Assembly (NCBI RefSeq): GCF_000090795.2
Contig: NW_003546254.1
Location: 147,276-211,275, forward strand
DNA: 64,000 nucleotides
Direction of reading: 5' to 3'
DNA from: Amphimedon queenslandica
Lineage: Eukaryota > Porifera > Demospongiae > Haplosclerida > Niphatidae
Positions 11,562 to 25,300 of this stretch are shown here, one piece after another (positions within the stretch are counted from its first letter, which is position 1; each line of letters begins with the position of its first letter). A model generated the notes under the pieces. The model was given only the letters and a program-made list of their open reading frames with translations. It was not told the DNA's origin and did no database searches. The position numbers were made by a program, and so were the translations under genes.

Positions 11562-14500
11562 ATGGCTGAGAGTAGGAAAGTTTCTAAACAGGTATTAAAA
11601 TCTCAAAAATTGTTTTAAAAACTATTTCATGGTGTAGGTCGAGTACTTAACTCAAACATTGCGAGACGCTCAACAGTTAATGCAAATTAATGAGAGAATG
11701 TTGCAGGCTGATTGCCAATCTCGTCAGCAAAATGCTACCGCGCTGCAGCGCGGACATAGTACAGTACGTGAACCACAAGTAGAAAAAATAATAATTAAAT
11801 TTTCTTTAAAGGACGTGAAAACATCTTCAGCAGGCTCTGACCAGATTAGCCATATTAGGAAACAACTGGAAGTGCTAAAAGTATGTTTGCACACATCATT
11901 TACATCAAAAAGTGTCAAACATGCATGTACATGTACTGTACATGCTGTTCCATTTTACGTAAGGAGCAAGTGAAGTTAAAGGAAGAATTACGTTTGCAAG
12001 AAGAGCTAGAGCAATTGTCGCAACACTTAAAGCAGAATTGTGGGGGTAGAGGTGTCAATCATCAAGTCCCATTAAGAGTAAGAACTATTAGTTTTTTATA
12101 TTAACCTTATATGCATGTAGTATATTAATGCTAGTGGTTTTTATGTTTGAAGCATTAGATGAATAGTTAAATAGTTGTAAATGCTAAGAATTTGGCTGTC
12201 TTACCTACGGCCCATTCTTTTGTAGCAAAGCCATGATAAGATGAATCATAGACCCAATTGTGAGTGCAACTGCATTAGCCAGCAGTACTTGTATGAAGGA
12301 AAAGTAAGAGAAATGGAGAAAGAACTGTCAAAGTTAAGCAAGTGTATTTTTGACACTCAGCAAACCATGAAGGTTAGCTATAAGCTATTGCATCTGCAGC
12401 ATCCCTTCTTCCTACCTTCTCTTGTTAAATCATTATTACTTAGGATCAAGAGCTTCAAATAAGGAAGGCACACGAGAGTATCATGGAGAGAGATTTCCAG
12501 ATTGAGAGGTGTCAGGATTTAATTGTAAAGGTATGTTTATCTTGCTCTCTCTTTCAAGTGTTGACATAAAGGAATTGCTCTAATTCGCTAATTTGCTAAA
12601 GCTGGAGTGTGAACTAAGCGAAGCACTAGAGAATGTAAAGCAGCTATGCTTTGAGAAAATGGAACTATCCTCAAAAGTAAATTTAAGGCCTACATGTTTA
12701 TACAACTATATTTTTTACTTGTAGGTAGCAGAGAAAGACAAAGCAATTGTTAGCCTACAACATGATGTAAATAAATTGACTAAAACAAATGAAGTGAGAT
12801 ATAATGTATACACACATGTAGCACATCAATGAAAAATAATATAAATTTGTATACTGTATTGGTTTTATGAGTAGACTCTATGCAATACTCTTGATATGAT
12901 AAACATGGAAGAAGAAAAGTCTTCAAGCTATCGAGAGCCTCTACACTGTAAAGAGGTACAATAGCATACACTTAATATAGTAATTGCAATTTATTATTAT
13001 TTATAGGTAGAACCAGTTACTTGTATTCATGTATCATCACCGCGTTGTACTAATAATCCTGGAACAGTCACCCCAACTACTTGCAACTGTTGTCATTCAC
13101 CTAAACAGAATGATACAAGTGAAAAAGTAAGAATATAATACATTGCATTTGCCAAGAAATAGATTCATTAAAAAGTCCAATTTTTGCTTAGTTACCTTGT
13201 TTTGTAGCACCCCTTTTATGTACCTGCATACATACTTTCTGGTGACTGTATTATTAATAATGAATTAATAGGAACAGTCAATCATAGATGAGGAGAGACA
13301 GACCATAGCTTCATTGCAAGACCAGGTTTATGCATTGAAGGTTAGATATATAACTACAATGCAATACATAAAGTTACTAGCTTTTAGTTCATTTATGAAT
13401 AAACAGTATTTTTAAATCTACAATGTTTGTTAGTGTTTTATGCATTACTGTACTTAGCATGCTATAGCTAAAGGAAGTTTTATGTTAGATACAATTGTTG
13501 GATGAGAAATCTGTTACTGAAGTGATGCGTCAACAGAATCAACTAGCAATTGAGGGTCACCAGCAACTAGGATCAGATCTAACAAAGTACAGGGATGATT
13601 ATTAAGTGTGTGACTATCTCAATAATATTACATTAGATCAATGGAGGACTCAGAGAAGCTAAGAAGGAAGTACATTAAAGCTAAGAAACACTTTGAAGAA
13701 AAAGTAATCTATAACAAAAGACTTTATTAAGCGTGAGGGGGTAAATTTTGTTAATATGACAAAAAAGCTTACTTGAAAAATTCTCTGTACCAGTGCCATT
13801 TATAAAATTTCATTATAATTTTGTACAGTTTCATTATAATCTTGTACAATTATAGGCTGCTTTGCTGGAAGAGAAGATAAATGAGGCACATTGTCAAGAA
13901 ATAAACAACCTCAGGGAAGAACTGATTGATAAAGAGAGAAGCCTTTCTGAAGAGCTGAAGGAACGAGAGACACTCCTGCTAATAATAAGTAGAGAAATTG
14001 ATTCACTGATATTGATACTTGATGGTCAATCTACTGTCAATACTGAAGTGAGTGATTACCATATATATAGCAGGTAGTTTTTGTCAGGGAAAACAACAAT
14101 CAATTCTTTTTTATGTGCCTCATGATGAAAATATTACTGCCATATATTTTGCTTTCTAAAGTAGAGATATAATTATGACAACATTTTTTCTTCTAAATTT
14201 TGATTTTGGATTAAATTAAATAATGAAAATTTTACCTAACAAAATTGCCCTCTATTAAGCTGGTACAATACTTTATGTACAAGTGTATTTTTTTAATTTT
14301 TGTTAGGCGTTGGTGGGAAGATTCATTCCAACCGATGTTATGGTCAGTGTTTATAGCTCTGTATCACAACATCATTTTTATTATTACTATTATTGTTATT
14401 ATTATTATTTTAATTTAGAGTAAACTCCGTTGGGTATGGAAAGAGGTGACTAGCCTCAAAAAGGAGGAGCAGGGACTACGAAAATCACTTGATGAGCAAA

Positions 14501-14714
14501 AAGACGTTAACATAGTGAGTACATGTACATGTACATGTCAATTTGTTAGTAAAATGAGTGCAGCTGTCGTGCTATGATTGTAAAAGGAGAAAGTAATCTT
14601 TATAAAGGAGGATTATTTTGAATTGTTTAGATGCTGCAAGCTAAAGTAAGAGCATTCAATGATGAGGTGCTATCATTACCAAAGGACAGAGGATTGCTGC
14701 ACCAATCATTCTGA
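11562..14714 (+). CDS. Unidentified coiled-coil protein
   Basis: Fifteen exons: 11562-11591, 11638-11880, 11964-12077, 12226-12372, 12444-12530, 12602-12676, 12725-12793, 13007-13126, 13272-13340, 13489-13586, 13637-13703, 13856-14047, 14307-14342, 14419-14514, 14631-14714 (508 residues). Almost all exon boundaries fall between codons. The protein is rich in Leu, Glu, Lys and Gln in heptad-like runs (for example LKEELRLQEELEQLSQHLKQ and LREELIDKERSLSEELKERE), so it should form long coiled coils. Two cysteine clusters interrupt these: RPNCECNC near residue 135 and CNCCHSP near residue 285. I do not recognise the family; a centrosomal or ciliary scaffold is possible but unsupported. A further exon-like segment at 12875-12954 with splice signals would break the frame and is left out. 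Confidence 0.75.
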
Positions 14715-15270
14715 GTAACATAATTATCATGATACATGTACCTGTAGTACTGGCTTATTATTTTAACTTCTACCATCTTTTCTTTTATTAATATGTGTAG
14801 CAACTCAGTGATCACCACTTTTTCTCTTTATTACAGTTTTTCTGTATAAAACCTTGTAAAATCATTCTGTATAAATACTTTTTAAAATCCTTTGCCTTGG
14901 AGGTCTTCCTAATATTATATTTCAGTTGTTTTTCATTTCTTTCGCCAGTAGACTAGTGTCAGACGGTTGGTAGCTTGTAATCACTTCCCTTTTATCACTA
15001 GCAAGACAGTGGCTCCAGTATACAACAATCCAATACATTTGTGTGTAGGCATAATATACAGAATTATTATCTAGCAACTTATAGTTCTGATTGTGATTAT
15101 CCTGTTATGCTGAATAGTCCTCCTACAAGCTGCTAATGTAACTCTTATGTCAATTGCAATTATTAATACATTATATCTATCCTTTGCCTATATATTTGCT
15201 ATACTGTAGCTAGTCTGTATGTCATTGGTTTGGTAGTCTTTTTGCAGTTTTTGATTAAAGGCTTGCTTCA
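14715..15270. other. Intergenic region upstream of the plexin-like gene
   Basis: AT-rich sequence between two plus-strand genes. I see no gene, MITE or clear core promoter motif. It presumably holds the 3' UTR of the coiled-coil gene and the promoter of the receptor. Confidence 0.5.
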
Positions 15271-18200
15271 GTGACAGAGTCATCTTCCTACATGTCTTTA
15301 TTCTCTCTCCTTGTTTTGGCTTTTGCTTTTTTCAGCACTAGTAAAAGCACTCTACAATCTGTTGAAGTCCTAAGCTCCCCATCTACTGGTAATGCAATCA
15401 ATGGCATTTGTAGGCTAGGAGGCTCAATAGTAGTATCAACTACTAGTAATACTATATACTCTATCTCTCTCAGTGGAGGAGTCCTTTTGTCATTGCATCA
15501 GTTACATGTCAGTAATGGTGGACTGGCCTGCAGTGGTAGCAGCAATGTCACTATGTGCCTATACAACAGTTCTTGCTTCTCCATTAGTGATAATAGAGGA
15601 TTGTATGAAGTTTATCGTCCTACTGGTTTATCTTATTCTGCATCTTCCAGTGCTGTTTTTTACTACAAAGGATTGGTTTATGCTGGGATGTTTCGCTCAA
15701 ATAGTGCCCTTGAACTGATTCATTTAGTTAAGATTAGCTCTAATGGTGAAGCATTCTATTCTGTGTCTCATTCAAATTTTCAAAGACGCTTTGTGAGTGG
15801 ATTTGGAACTGATAGCTACCTTTATTTTGCAGTTGAAGACCCACACCCAAAGCACTATGACATTCGCTTGCTGAGAATATGTAAAAATAATGGCAGCATA
15901 GATGCACTGTATGAGCTTCACCTAAAAACTCTACCAAAGACAAACAAGCTAGTCAATGCTGCAATCATCACTATTAGTGAGAATGCTCCTATTGTGGTAT
16001 TTACAATGGCAAGTGAAGGCAGCAGTGGATTGTATTGGTATAGACTGAGCACAATTAATAATGAAATGGAATTGAGTTTTATTAACTGCCTTGCTGGGGA
16101 TAGTTTTAAGTTACCATGGGATCGTGAAAGACGTGATTGTGACCAATTTGATGTAAGAAAATATTAACTATTCATTTTCCTTTATATTTTGTTTTTTTCT
16201 AGACTGCTACTCCAACTCCAACTCATTGCAACTTTAATAAGGGGAGTTCCCATGTAGAAGCACTCCACATGCGATCAGACATACAATATGCAGCTATATT
16301 GGAAATGAATGCTCTCATTACTGCTAGCATTTTCTTTAAGTATCACTCTGTATTGCTCTTATATGTGGCCTATGATAACACTAGTCTGTCATCAATCAAT
16401 AAAGTGAGATCTATTATCACAAGTAATACACCATAATATAATTTCTAATTATTGTTTTTGTAGTATTTGGTCTACAATGAGACTGATCCTCAATTGCTGA
16501 ACACAGTAAATGTGGAAGAGTCAGTCTATCACTTTGACTATAGTTTACAGCATAATGTCCTCATTGCTTCATCTAACACTTCAGTATGTGCACAACATTG
16601 ATGAATTACTTTGTATAAATGCATGTATGGTTGTCAGTCTTTCCCTTATGCATTTAGTAATATATTGATGTGTGTCTACAATCTCTTGAATAGCATATCA
16701 TACACACATCATTCATAGGAAACAGCAATGCAATACATATGTATCATTGTTTCCTGCTAAGACCACAAGTATTATACCACAATTACAGGGTTTTCCACAA
16801 GATTTTACTATAATGCTCATGCAAATTCTTGTCAGTGAATTGTCAAGTTGCTCATAAATTTTTTAGCTGATTCAAATCAAATTTTATGAATTTTAAAAGT
16901 TCCTCTAAAGCTGTACTGTAGTTCATGATGAAGCATGCTTTGTGGAAAACACTGCACATTTAAGTCTCTAATATTTCTCTTTTTAGGTGTACTTTGTTCC
17001 ACTTGATGATTGCTCCAATTATGATAACTGTCATGATTGTACTCAAGATTTCTTATGTGGCTGGTGTGTCGTTGAGAACAAGTGCAGCTCTGAATTTAAC
17101 TGTGACCATGGCAATCTCACTGGACACTGGATACAAGAAGATGACCATTGCCCTTACATTGAAGCTACAATGGACAGTATATCTACAGACTCTATTGCAG
17201 TAATCTAAGATTTATAATGCTTGTATTTTATTTCCTTATGCATAGATACCACTATTTAGTAATGGGACAGTTCCAGCAGCACCAGATAATGAACAGTATA
17301 TTTGTTTGTTGGAGAATCCAATGACTAATTTCAGTTACAACTGTCCGTTCATTAATGGAAGCTGTCAGATCAGCTCCTTGCCTTCAATTGATGAAGAAAC
17401 AATGAGTAAGTAAATATGTACATTAATTTAAGCATTATAGTATTGCTACTTTAACTATTGTATTTTTAGGTATTAATATTCATTTGCAATTGTCAAGTGA
17501 AGAATCTCCCTTTGTTTCTATGACCCACTCTGTATTACTTGTCAATTGCAGCAAACACATAAAGTAAGTTATATCATACTCTCCGCATTATCATTAATAG
17601 TGTTGTGTTAGTTGTACTCATTGTGTCTCTCGTGATGCTTGCGGTTGGTGTGTTGATGATATGACTTGTAGCGGAGGCTCTTTGTCCTGTACCACTAACA
17701 GCAGTTGGTATCCTGCTACACCAGTGAGCCATTAAACTACACACTTGTGCATGCATAATAATGAAAGTGGAGGAGAGCAGAAATATAATTTTAGTGATAT
17801 ATTAAGGTTTAGGTTTTATACACCAGTTAGCCATTAAACTGATTGATTTATATACTTGTGCATGCATAATTATATATATATAATTTTAGTAATATTAAGT
17901 TATGATAAGTTTTTTCACTTCTTTTTTTAATTACTTGATTTTTAGTCTCATTCAGTTAATGATATTTGTCCTTACATTCAAGTCCCTGATTCACATTATA
18001 AGATATCAATCTCATCAATAAAAGAAGTGCTACTTGTAGGATACAATATTCCTCAATCCAGTGTAAGAAATAACTCCACATACAAAGAATTTCTTACTAT
18101 TATTTTATTTTCAAAGGCTTTTAATGGAGATTATATTTGTTACATGTTTCAAGGCAGCAGTGTACTGGAAGGCAGTGGTGCTTATCATAACAGCACTCAT

Positions 18201-21200
18201 GTACAGTGCTCTTTCACTGAAGTAAGATGTGAAATATATACATCTTCCATGAATATTTTTTATTATTTTAATTTTTTATTCCTAAGGTGAATACTTTCAG
18301 TGATTCTCGTGAAGTTGTCAGTCTTTCTGTGACGTGGTCATCACATTATTCATCGGTTCCTTACAAACTGGAAATCATTGATAACTCAAATATTATTACC
18401 CATGGTAATGGTACTATACTTCACTTAATGATCAAACCCAAAATACTTTTCTTTAAATCACCATTGTACATACATGTAATTACTGACAGGTATTGTATCA
18501 TAATTAAAGTTATTTTTATTTATTCTTATTATTGTTAGATATACCAGCTTTATTATACAACTGTTCAGTGTTTGGTGGTTCTTGTACATCGTGTGTTGAG
18601 CGTAGTCAATTGGTTGATATTGACTGTGTTTGGTGTGATGGAGGCTGTCACTCTAACTGCATCAATGATGCCATTGATACACTACATAAATGTCCTCAAC
18701 CAACCATTAAGTAAGTAATCTGACTGTATTATTAAGTCATTCATTCATTCATTTATAGTTTGGTGTATCCTTTATCTGGCTCAATATCTGGTGGTACGAT
18801 ATTGACACTGTATGTTCATGAGTTGCCTCTCAATTTTTATGATATTCTCTCAGTTGATATTGGATCAGTGGAATGCTCATTGATTGAGTCTTCATTTGTA
18901 TCAGGTAAGATAAAGGAGGAGGAAGGAGTGATGGACTTAAAGAAGAGGGAGAGAAAACTACATTTTTTGTACTAATATAACAGTCTATATCAATTACTAC
19001 TCTGTACATATATTTTTATAGGTAGTGCTGTTAGTTGTGAAACTGGGCCTACTCTTCTCAATGGATTATATAACATTACCTTATTGCTTAACATCAGTGG
19101 AGAGCTGGTTACAGTCAACCCAGGCACACAGTTCTTGTATGAAAATGTTAAGGTGGCTAGAATAGTGCCAGTATGGGGCCCAATAGCTGGTGGCACACTA
19201 CTAACAATCACTGGGTCTTATCTGTACATTGGAAACCCATCATTAACATACATACTGGTAGCAGGAAAAAACTGTACCATAATGTAAGGATAGCATTTAT
19301 TTAAAAGCTAAAAACTAATCTCAAGAATTTCATTATTGCCATTTAGTATGTATTTGTGTAATTTTATTGCTCAAATCATTTTTAGAGAGCTGATGCGTGA
19401 TTCCATGACATGCCGTACTGATCCTGTAGAGTCTGTGAGGTCTGGTAGCATTGAGATTGTCATTGATGGCATTACTGTATCTACTGATACAAGATTCCAG
19501 TATCGCACTAATCCAATGCTTACCCGACTAGTACCTAACATGATCATACCAGCGTAAGAAAAAAAATTTATACTCAGATTCAGTCAAAAATATAATTGCT
19601 AATTCTCATTTCCTTTCCTTTAGTGGTGATATCACACTCTCCTTTTATGGTAACCACATGGCATCAGTGTATAATCCTTTGCTGGTGATAAAGCACAGTA
19701 ATCTTACTTACATACAGGTAAACTAATAATTGAATTTATAATGATGATAAACATAATCCACTAATGTTTTATTTTTCTTGCTTTCCAGTATTGTGTGGTG
19801 AATAATGATGCTCTGATACAGTGTCGGTCACCTTCTATTAGTGACTCAGGTCCAACTGATGGCAGGAGTAGCTTATCTTATGTGCTGGTATTAGATAATA
19901 TTAATATCACTGGCCCTCCTCCTCTTGAACTCAGACCTAATCCAGCTTTCTCTATTGTTACCAAGGAAGGACCGACTGTTACCATAAGAGTAAGAAAATC
20001 AATGATAAATTGATGTACGTATTATCGTAATGTGTTTTAAAGGGAGAGTACATTGATAGCGTATTGCCTAGTGAGATAGAGGTCACAATACAAGAAGAAA
20101 TCTGTGTCATTGAGTCAATTACTGCTACTGTGAGTATTTTAAGCTTATTATGATTGATGCATTGAAATGTGTTTTGTGTAGATATTAACATGTATTGCTC
20201 CTGAAATCAGTTATACTGGATCAAGACTCAAAATTGATGTTATTGTAAGTCATTAATTGCAAAGGATCACTGTTCTAATACTTTTAATTCAATACATTTT
20301 AGGTTACTGTTGCTAATTATTCGGTGAATGTAGGCCAGGTTGAATATTCACGTGGTGCCGAAGGATCATCATTCAGTCTTATTCTTGTCATTATTATTGT
20401 CAGCATTTCATTCGTAACGGCTCTAATGATGCTGTTGGTTGCTGTGGCAGCTGTCAAATACTGGAAGGCTAAGCATCCTCCACTTCAGAACCTAACAAGG
20501 TTAAGAAATAATTATGACAAGTTTTACATGTACATAATTATTCTCTAGTACCATTATAGTGGGAAATATTTGTGGAGTTTTATTTTGGTGATTAATTGGT
20601 AGATCAATGACAAATTTTAGTGCCACTTTGTTTTATTCTGAGCATGAGCATGCTTAATGGCATGAGGCTGCAAATTTGCCAATATAAAAACCTCTAATGC
20701 ATTGCAATCATAGAATCACCAATATTTAGCACTGCTAAATGTTCCCACTACACGGTAATCTCTAATTGCACATAGCATGACTATATAGACATTGTAGATT
20801 TTCTGTAATAATAATAATAACAAGAGTAGATAATGGTAATGTGGTATTCTTATTTGCAGGAGGGTAATACCAAGAGCTGGTGCAAGGAATCGTAACAAGA
20901 TATTTGAGCTAAGCCTTCAGCCATCAAACCACTACTGTGATGTAATAGAGAGATCAACTGATGGAGAGAATATATATGACACTATCAATGATAACAGCAT
21001 ATTATATGAAAATCAACACTCTGATGCTGTAAGTAACAAAATTACCATACAACTGCAAAGTGCAAGATTGTTAGTTGATGTATATGCATACTTTGAACTA
21101 GGCATGCTAGCTTTGAACTATACATGCTTTGAACTTCAATGCATTAGAAATTACATTGGCTTCATCTTTTTGCAGGAGAAGAGAGCCCAACTGTTTCTAC

Positions 21201-22077
21201 CTTTATATTCAAACAATGCTGCCTCATCAGCTAACAGCAATCAGAGGCCAGTGTCTGATCTCATACCTTACTACTCATCCTCTTCCCAGCTACCACACCA
21301 CAATAAACCATCAGCCCAAGTATTTGCTTCTATATCATCACCTGATCTCTCTTCCCAGCCTTTGCCTCCTGCCAGTGGATCTACTGCATCAGTCACTGCT
21401 TTGCTACCAGGACCAAGAGAAGAGAAGGAGACTGAAGCAATAGTACACATCAATGCTGAAGAAGGTATCAGCTATGCATGCATCTATGTAGGCATTGAGC
21501 ATTGTAATAGTACATGTAGTTCACCTGTACCATTTTGAACTGAAGCTTAAATTCATATTTTGTTATCCTAGATGTGTTTACTGATGATGAAGTTTCTCCT
21601 GGTCCCCTTTATTCTAAGATTAACAAGAAGCTGACTCCTATTCAAGAAGACTCAATCAACACTGGAGGAGACACGTACTCTAAGCTACGCGAGCATGAAA
21701 GAAGGCCAAAATTCCTCACAATACCACAAGAAGAATATATTCCAATGCATTCAGTAGCAGGACCATCACCGACATCAGAATCATCACAACCTCCTCCTCT
21801 ACCTCCTCCAGCAGCTACAAAGTCCGTATCTAGTGATTATGTCCAGATGGTTTCAGCTGCTACTACACCTCAGGAGGGTCTCCAACCTGCAGCAGTAAGA
21901 CCCGAGAGTAGCTACGTTGTCATGAGGAGTGTCTCTGTCAGTTCTGAAACAGCAAAGTCTCCCAGCTCTCAGAGAAAGAAGCATCCATCACAGCAAGGAA
22001 AGAAGACGAGTTTGAGTGAAAGTGAACCAGACGTGTTCCTCACTAGCAGTGATTACGTCGACATACAACCAAACTAA
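15271..22077 (+). CDS. Plexin-like receptor with tyrosine-motif tail, no GAP domain
   Basis: Twenty-two exons: 15271-16152, 16203-16403, 16464-16583, 16987-17199, 17246-17405, 17470-17563, 17612-17723, 17946-18062, 18117-18221, 18287-18404, 18539-18710, 18759-18904, 19022-19283, 19386-19553, 19624-19717, 19789-19989, 20043-20129, 20182-20244, 20303-20499, 20860-21030, 21148-21464, 21572-22077 (1501 residues). Order: signal peptide; divergent sema-like region (to about 400); PSI domain (CGWCVVENKC, about 405-455); second PSI (CGWCVDDMTC, about 550-590); third PSI (about 713-750); IPT/TIG repeats (VPVWGPIAGGTLLTI near 850); one membrane helix at about 1129-1157; cytoplasmic tail of about 344 residues. 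Plexins should carry a roughly 600-residue Ras/Rap GAP here; it is absent. The tail instead holds YDTI, YSKI, YSKL, YIPM, YVQM, YVVM and YVDI motifs plus proline runs. YxxM is the known PI3K-p85 SH2 site. Ligand and signalling are unknown. The exon 21 acceptor at 21147 is chosen to keep frame. Confidence 0.85.
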
Positions 22078-22354
22078 AAACTGTTATTATAATGTATGCC
22101 ACTGTATTTAAAAATTAAACTGTGTATTACTATTATTTATACTGCACTATGCACTACATACAACTCATTATCATTACGATCTTAATTGCAGATGATAAAA
22201 ATTAAAAGGCGTGGATACTGGGCGGGGCTAAGTTCGCGCGGGCCGCGAACTAAATCGACTTGTCTCGGTGGTCTCAATACTCTTTCTTCTGCTATATATT
22301 AAAAGTATTTTTCTTTATTGAATTTATCATTTTGCTTCTTTCTAGTTTTTACTT
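22078..22354. promoter_or_regulatory. Upstream region of XRCC4
   Basis: 277 bp between two plus-strand genes. It contains a KLF-like GGCGTGG at 22208-22214 and a GC-box GGGCGGGGC at 22220-22228. A pyrimidine-rich TTCTTTCTAG just before the start at 22355 could be a 5' UTR intron acceptor. Confidence 0.5.
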
Positions 22355-25300
22355 ATGGAAGATCTTTTCTCACTAGAAGCAGAAGAGGAGGAGACACTCC
22401 CTCGACTGGCCACGCCTACTACTGCTCCTCAAGCCACACCTACAAAACACCAAACCTTAGGATCCACCATGGAAGAGGAAAAGTACAAGAACGAGCGTCT
22501 GGTTAAAATAGAGACCGAAGGTGACGTACCATCTCTCTACCTTCTTGTTAACATCAATTCGGAACATGTGTACATGCAAGCAAGCGATGCCCACCAGACC
22601 TGGGTAGGTGTGGTCACTTATCGGCAGATAAGAGAGACCGCTAAGAAATCGAAAAGCTCCGAGAGAGAATACATTGACGATACATGTACTGCACTTACGG
22701 GCGGCGAGGGCTCCTTTGTCTACACTACAACCCTCTCACCTTCCGACAACAGTTTAGAGTTTGCATGGAAGAAACACCTAGTCAAGGACAACATAAAGGT
22801 GTTTCTAGGCTCAGTTGTCATGGAGACTCACTCCGCCCCCGGGATCCATTCGAAGATGCTGGAACATGCTGTGGGGATGGTTTCCAACTCGAGAGACATC
22901 ATAGAAGAGTTGAAAGGAGAGAGGGAGAGGCTTACCGATGAGAGGAGTGGATTCATTGAGAGACTGACAGAAACCGTTAACATGAAGGATCAAGTAAGAG
23001 AAGAGAAAGAAGAGGAATGAAAAATGGTTTTATGCATGTAGTTTTACTGTGTGGCCTGAAGTTTTATTGCTATAATTTTTCACTAATTTTTTGTGAATTT
23101 TTTTTGTACTATACCAATTACATTTGTCGCAATAGTTGGTTATTAATTGTAAAGGAAGTAGTAAATTTAATTAATTTTTATCTTGATTTTATAGATTGAA
23201 AAAGATCTTTTTGGTAAATTCAAGCTGGTACTCAACGAGAAGAAAGCTAAAATAAGACGATTAATGGAGTCACTGGATTATTTCAAAGTATGTACATACA
23301 GTATTAGGACTCTTATGTTAAGTGATTCGTAATGAAGATTATTGTTGATTATAATAGCATCAGGGCTCAATATAGCAGCTGATTGTTGCTCATTTACTGT
23401 TCATTTTCAGCTTCTGATCTCTCATATTTAGCCTGGGCCTCCTCTCATTTTTAGTTAGATTGGTCTTCCAAAACTTCTAACAGTAATTATTATTCCATTT
23501 TCTATATAATAATGAATTAATAATAATAATTAATAATTTGTTGCTAGAATAAGAGAGATAAACCTCAAGCAGATCCACCCTCACTGTCAGCAGCAGCAGA
23601 TACCGACAATGAAGAGGAGGAGGAGGAGGAGGGGGAAGAGGAGGAGGAGGAGTTAACTAGAGACACACCTCCACCGAAACCTAACCCAATCAAGTTGGCT
23701 CCAACGACTTTACACAACGATTGGTCAGAGCAGAGTACGTCTCCACCCACAAGAAAGAGAAAGAGAGAAAGAGGAACAAAGGACAAAGGTATAGAGCTAG
23801 TAGCTAGTTTATTACATTTCTGATGCATGTACATGTTCTTATGCTATGCACAAACTTTGAGCTGTTTCCACCAAAATCATAATTTTTGAGTTATGAGCAT
23901 TTTTATGAACAAGCTGATTTTTCGAAAAACGAGCCAAGCCCATGGTTTTTTTCCGAAAATGGCTTCAAAATCACCCCTAATTTTTGTTATATTTTCTGAT
24001 ACATATTGATATCCTTATGCTGTGTAGAAACTAAAAAGTTTCAGGTGATTCCGACTTCAATTTTTCAAGATATGGCCATTTTAATAAAATGCCAAAATTT
24101 CCAAGGCTATAGCCCATGGTTTTTTCCAAAAATAGCTCCGAAATTTCCTCTACTTTTTATTACATTTTCTGATACATATTGATGTCCTTATGCTGTGTAG
24201 CAAGTTTGAGCTGTTTCTGACAAATATTTTTCAAGTTACGGCCATTTTAAGAAAATGCGAAAATTCTGAAAAATACCCAAGCAACATCTGAGGCTCAACT
24301 CAGTGTTGCACATTAGATTTATTTTATTTTATTTTATTATATTTTATCTTATTCTTTTTGTCTCAACCTAACCTATTTTATTTTATTTATTTTCTCTCTA
24401 ACTTAATTCATTTTGTCCCCTACTTGTGCTGTTTTCTTTTTCTAATAAAGATTCTTTTTCTATACTAAAAAAAAAAAAAAAAAAAAGGCTATAGCCCATG
24501 GTTTTTCCAAAAAATGGCTCCAAAATCGCCCCTACTTTTTATTACATTTTCTGATACATATTGATGTCCTTATGCTGTGTAGAAAGTTTGAGGTGATTCC
24601 AACTTCAATTTTTCAAGTTACGGCCTTTTAAGAAAATGTCAAAAATCTGAAAAATACCCAAGGCTATAGCCCATGGTTTTTCCCAAAAAATGGCTCCAAA
24701 ATCACCCCAACTTTTTATTACATTTTCTTATACATATTGATGTCCTTATGCTGTGTAGCAAGTTTGAGCTGTTTCTGACAAATATTTTTCAAGTTACGGC
24801 CATTTTAAGAAAATGCGAAAATTCTGAAAAATACCCAAGGCTATAGCCCATGGTTTTTTCCAAAAAATGGCTCCAAAGTCACCTCAAATTTTTATTACAT
24901 TTTCTGATACATATTGATGTCCTTATGCTGTGTAGAAAGTTTGAGGTGATTCCGACTTCAATTTTTTGAGTTACGGCCATTTTAAGAAAATGCGAAAATT
25001 CTGAAAAATACCCAAGGCTATAGCCCATGGTTTTTTCCAAAAAATGGCTCTAAAATCACCCCAAATTTTTATTACATTTTCTGATACATATTGATGTCCT
25101 TATGCTGTGTAGAAAGTTTGAGGTGATTCCGACTTCAATTTTTTGAGTTACGGCTATTTTAAGAAAATGTCAAGAATCTGAAAAATACCCAAGGCTATAG
25201 CCCATGGTTTTTTCCAAAAAATGGCTCCGAAATCATTTCAAATTTTTATTACATTTTCTGGTACATATTAATGTCCTTATGCTGTGTAGAAAGTTTGAGG

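Noticed and set aside
21176-21443. Second reading frame overlapping receptor exon 21
   Set aside because: Its translation is low in domain features and the main frame carries the consistent proline/serine tail. Kept only as a possible alternative-splice product.
22078-22354. Missing plexin GAP exons after the receptor tail
   Set aside because: Only 277 bp remain before XRCC4, and no GAP-like coding is present on either strand.
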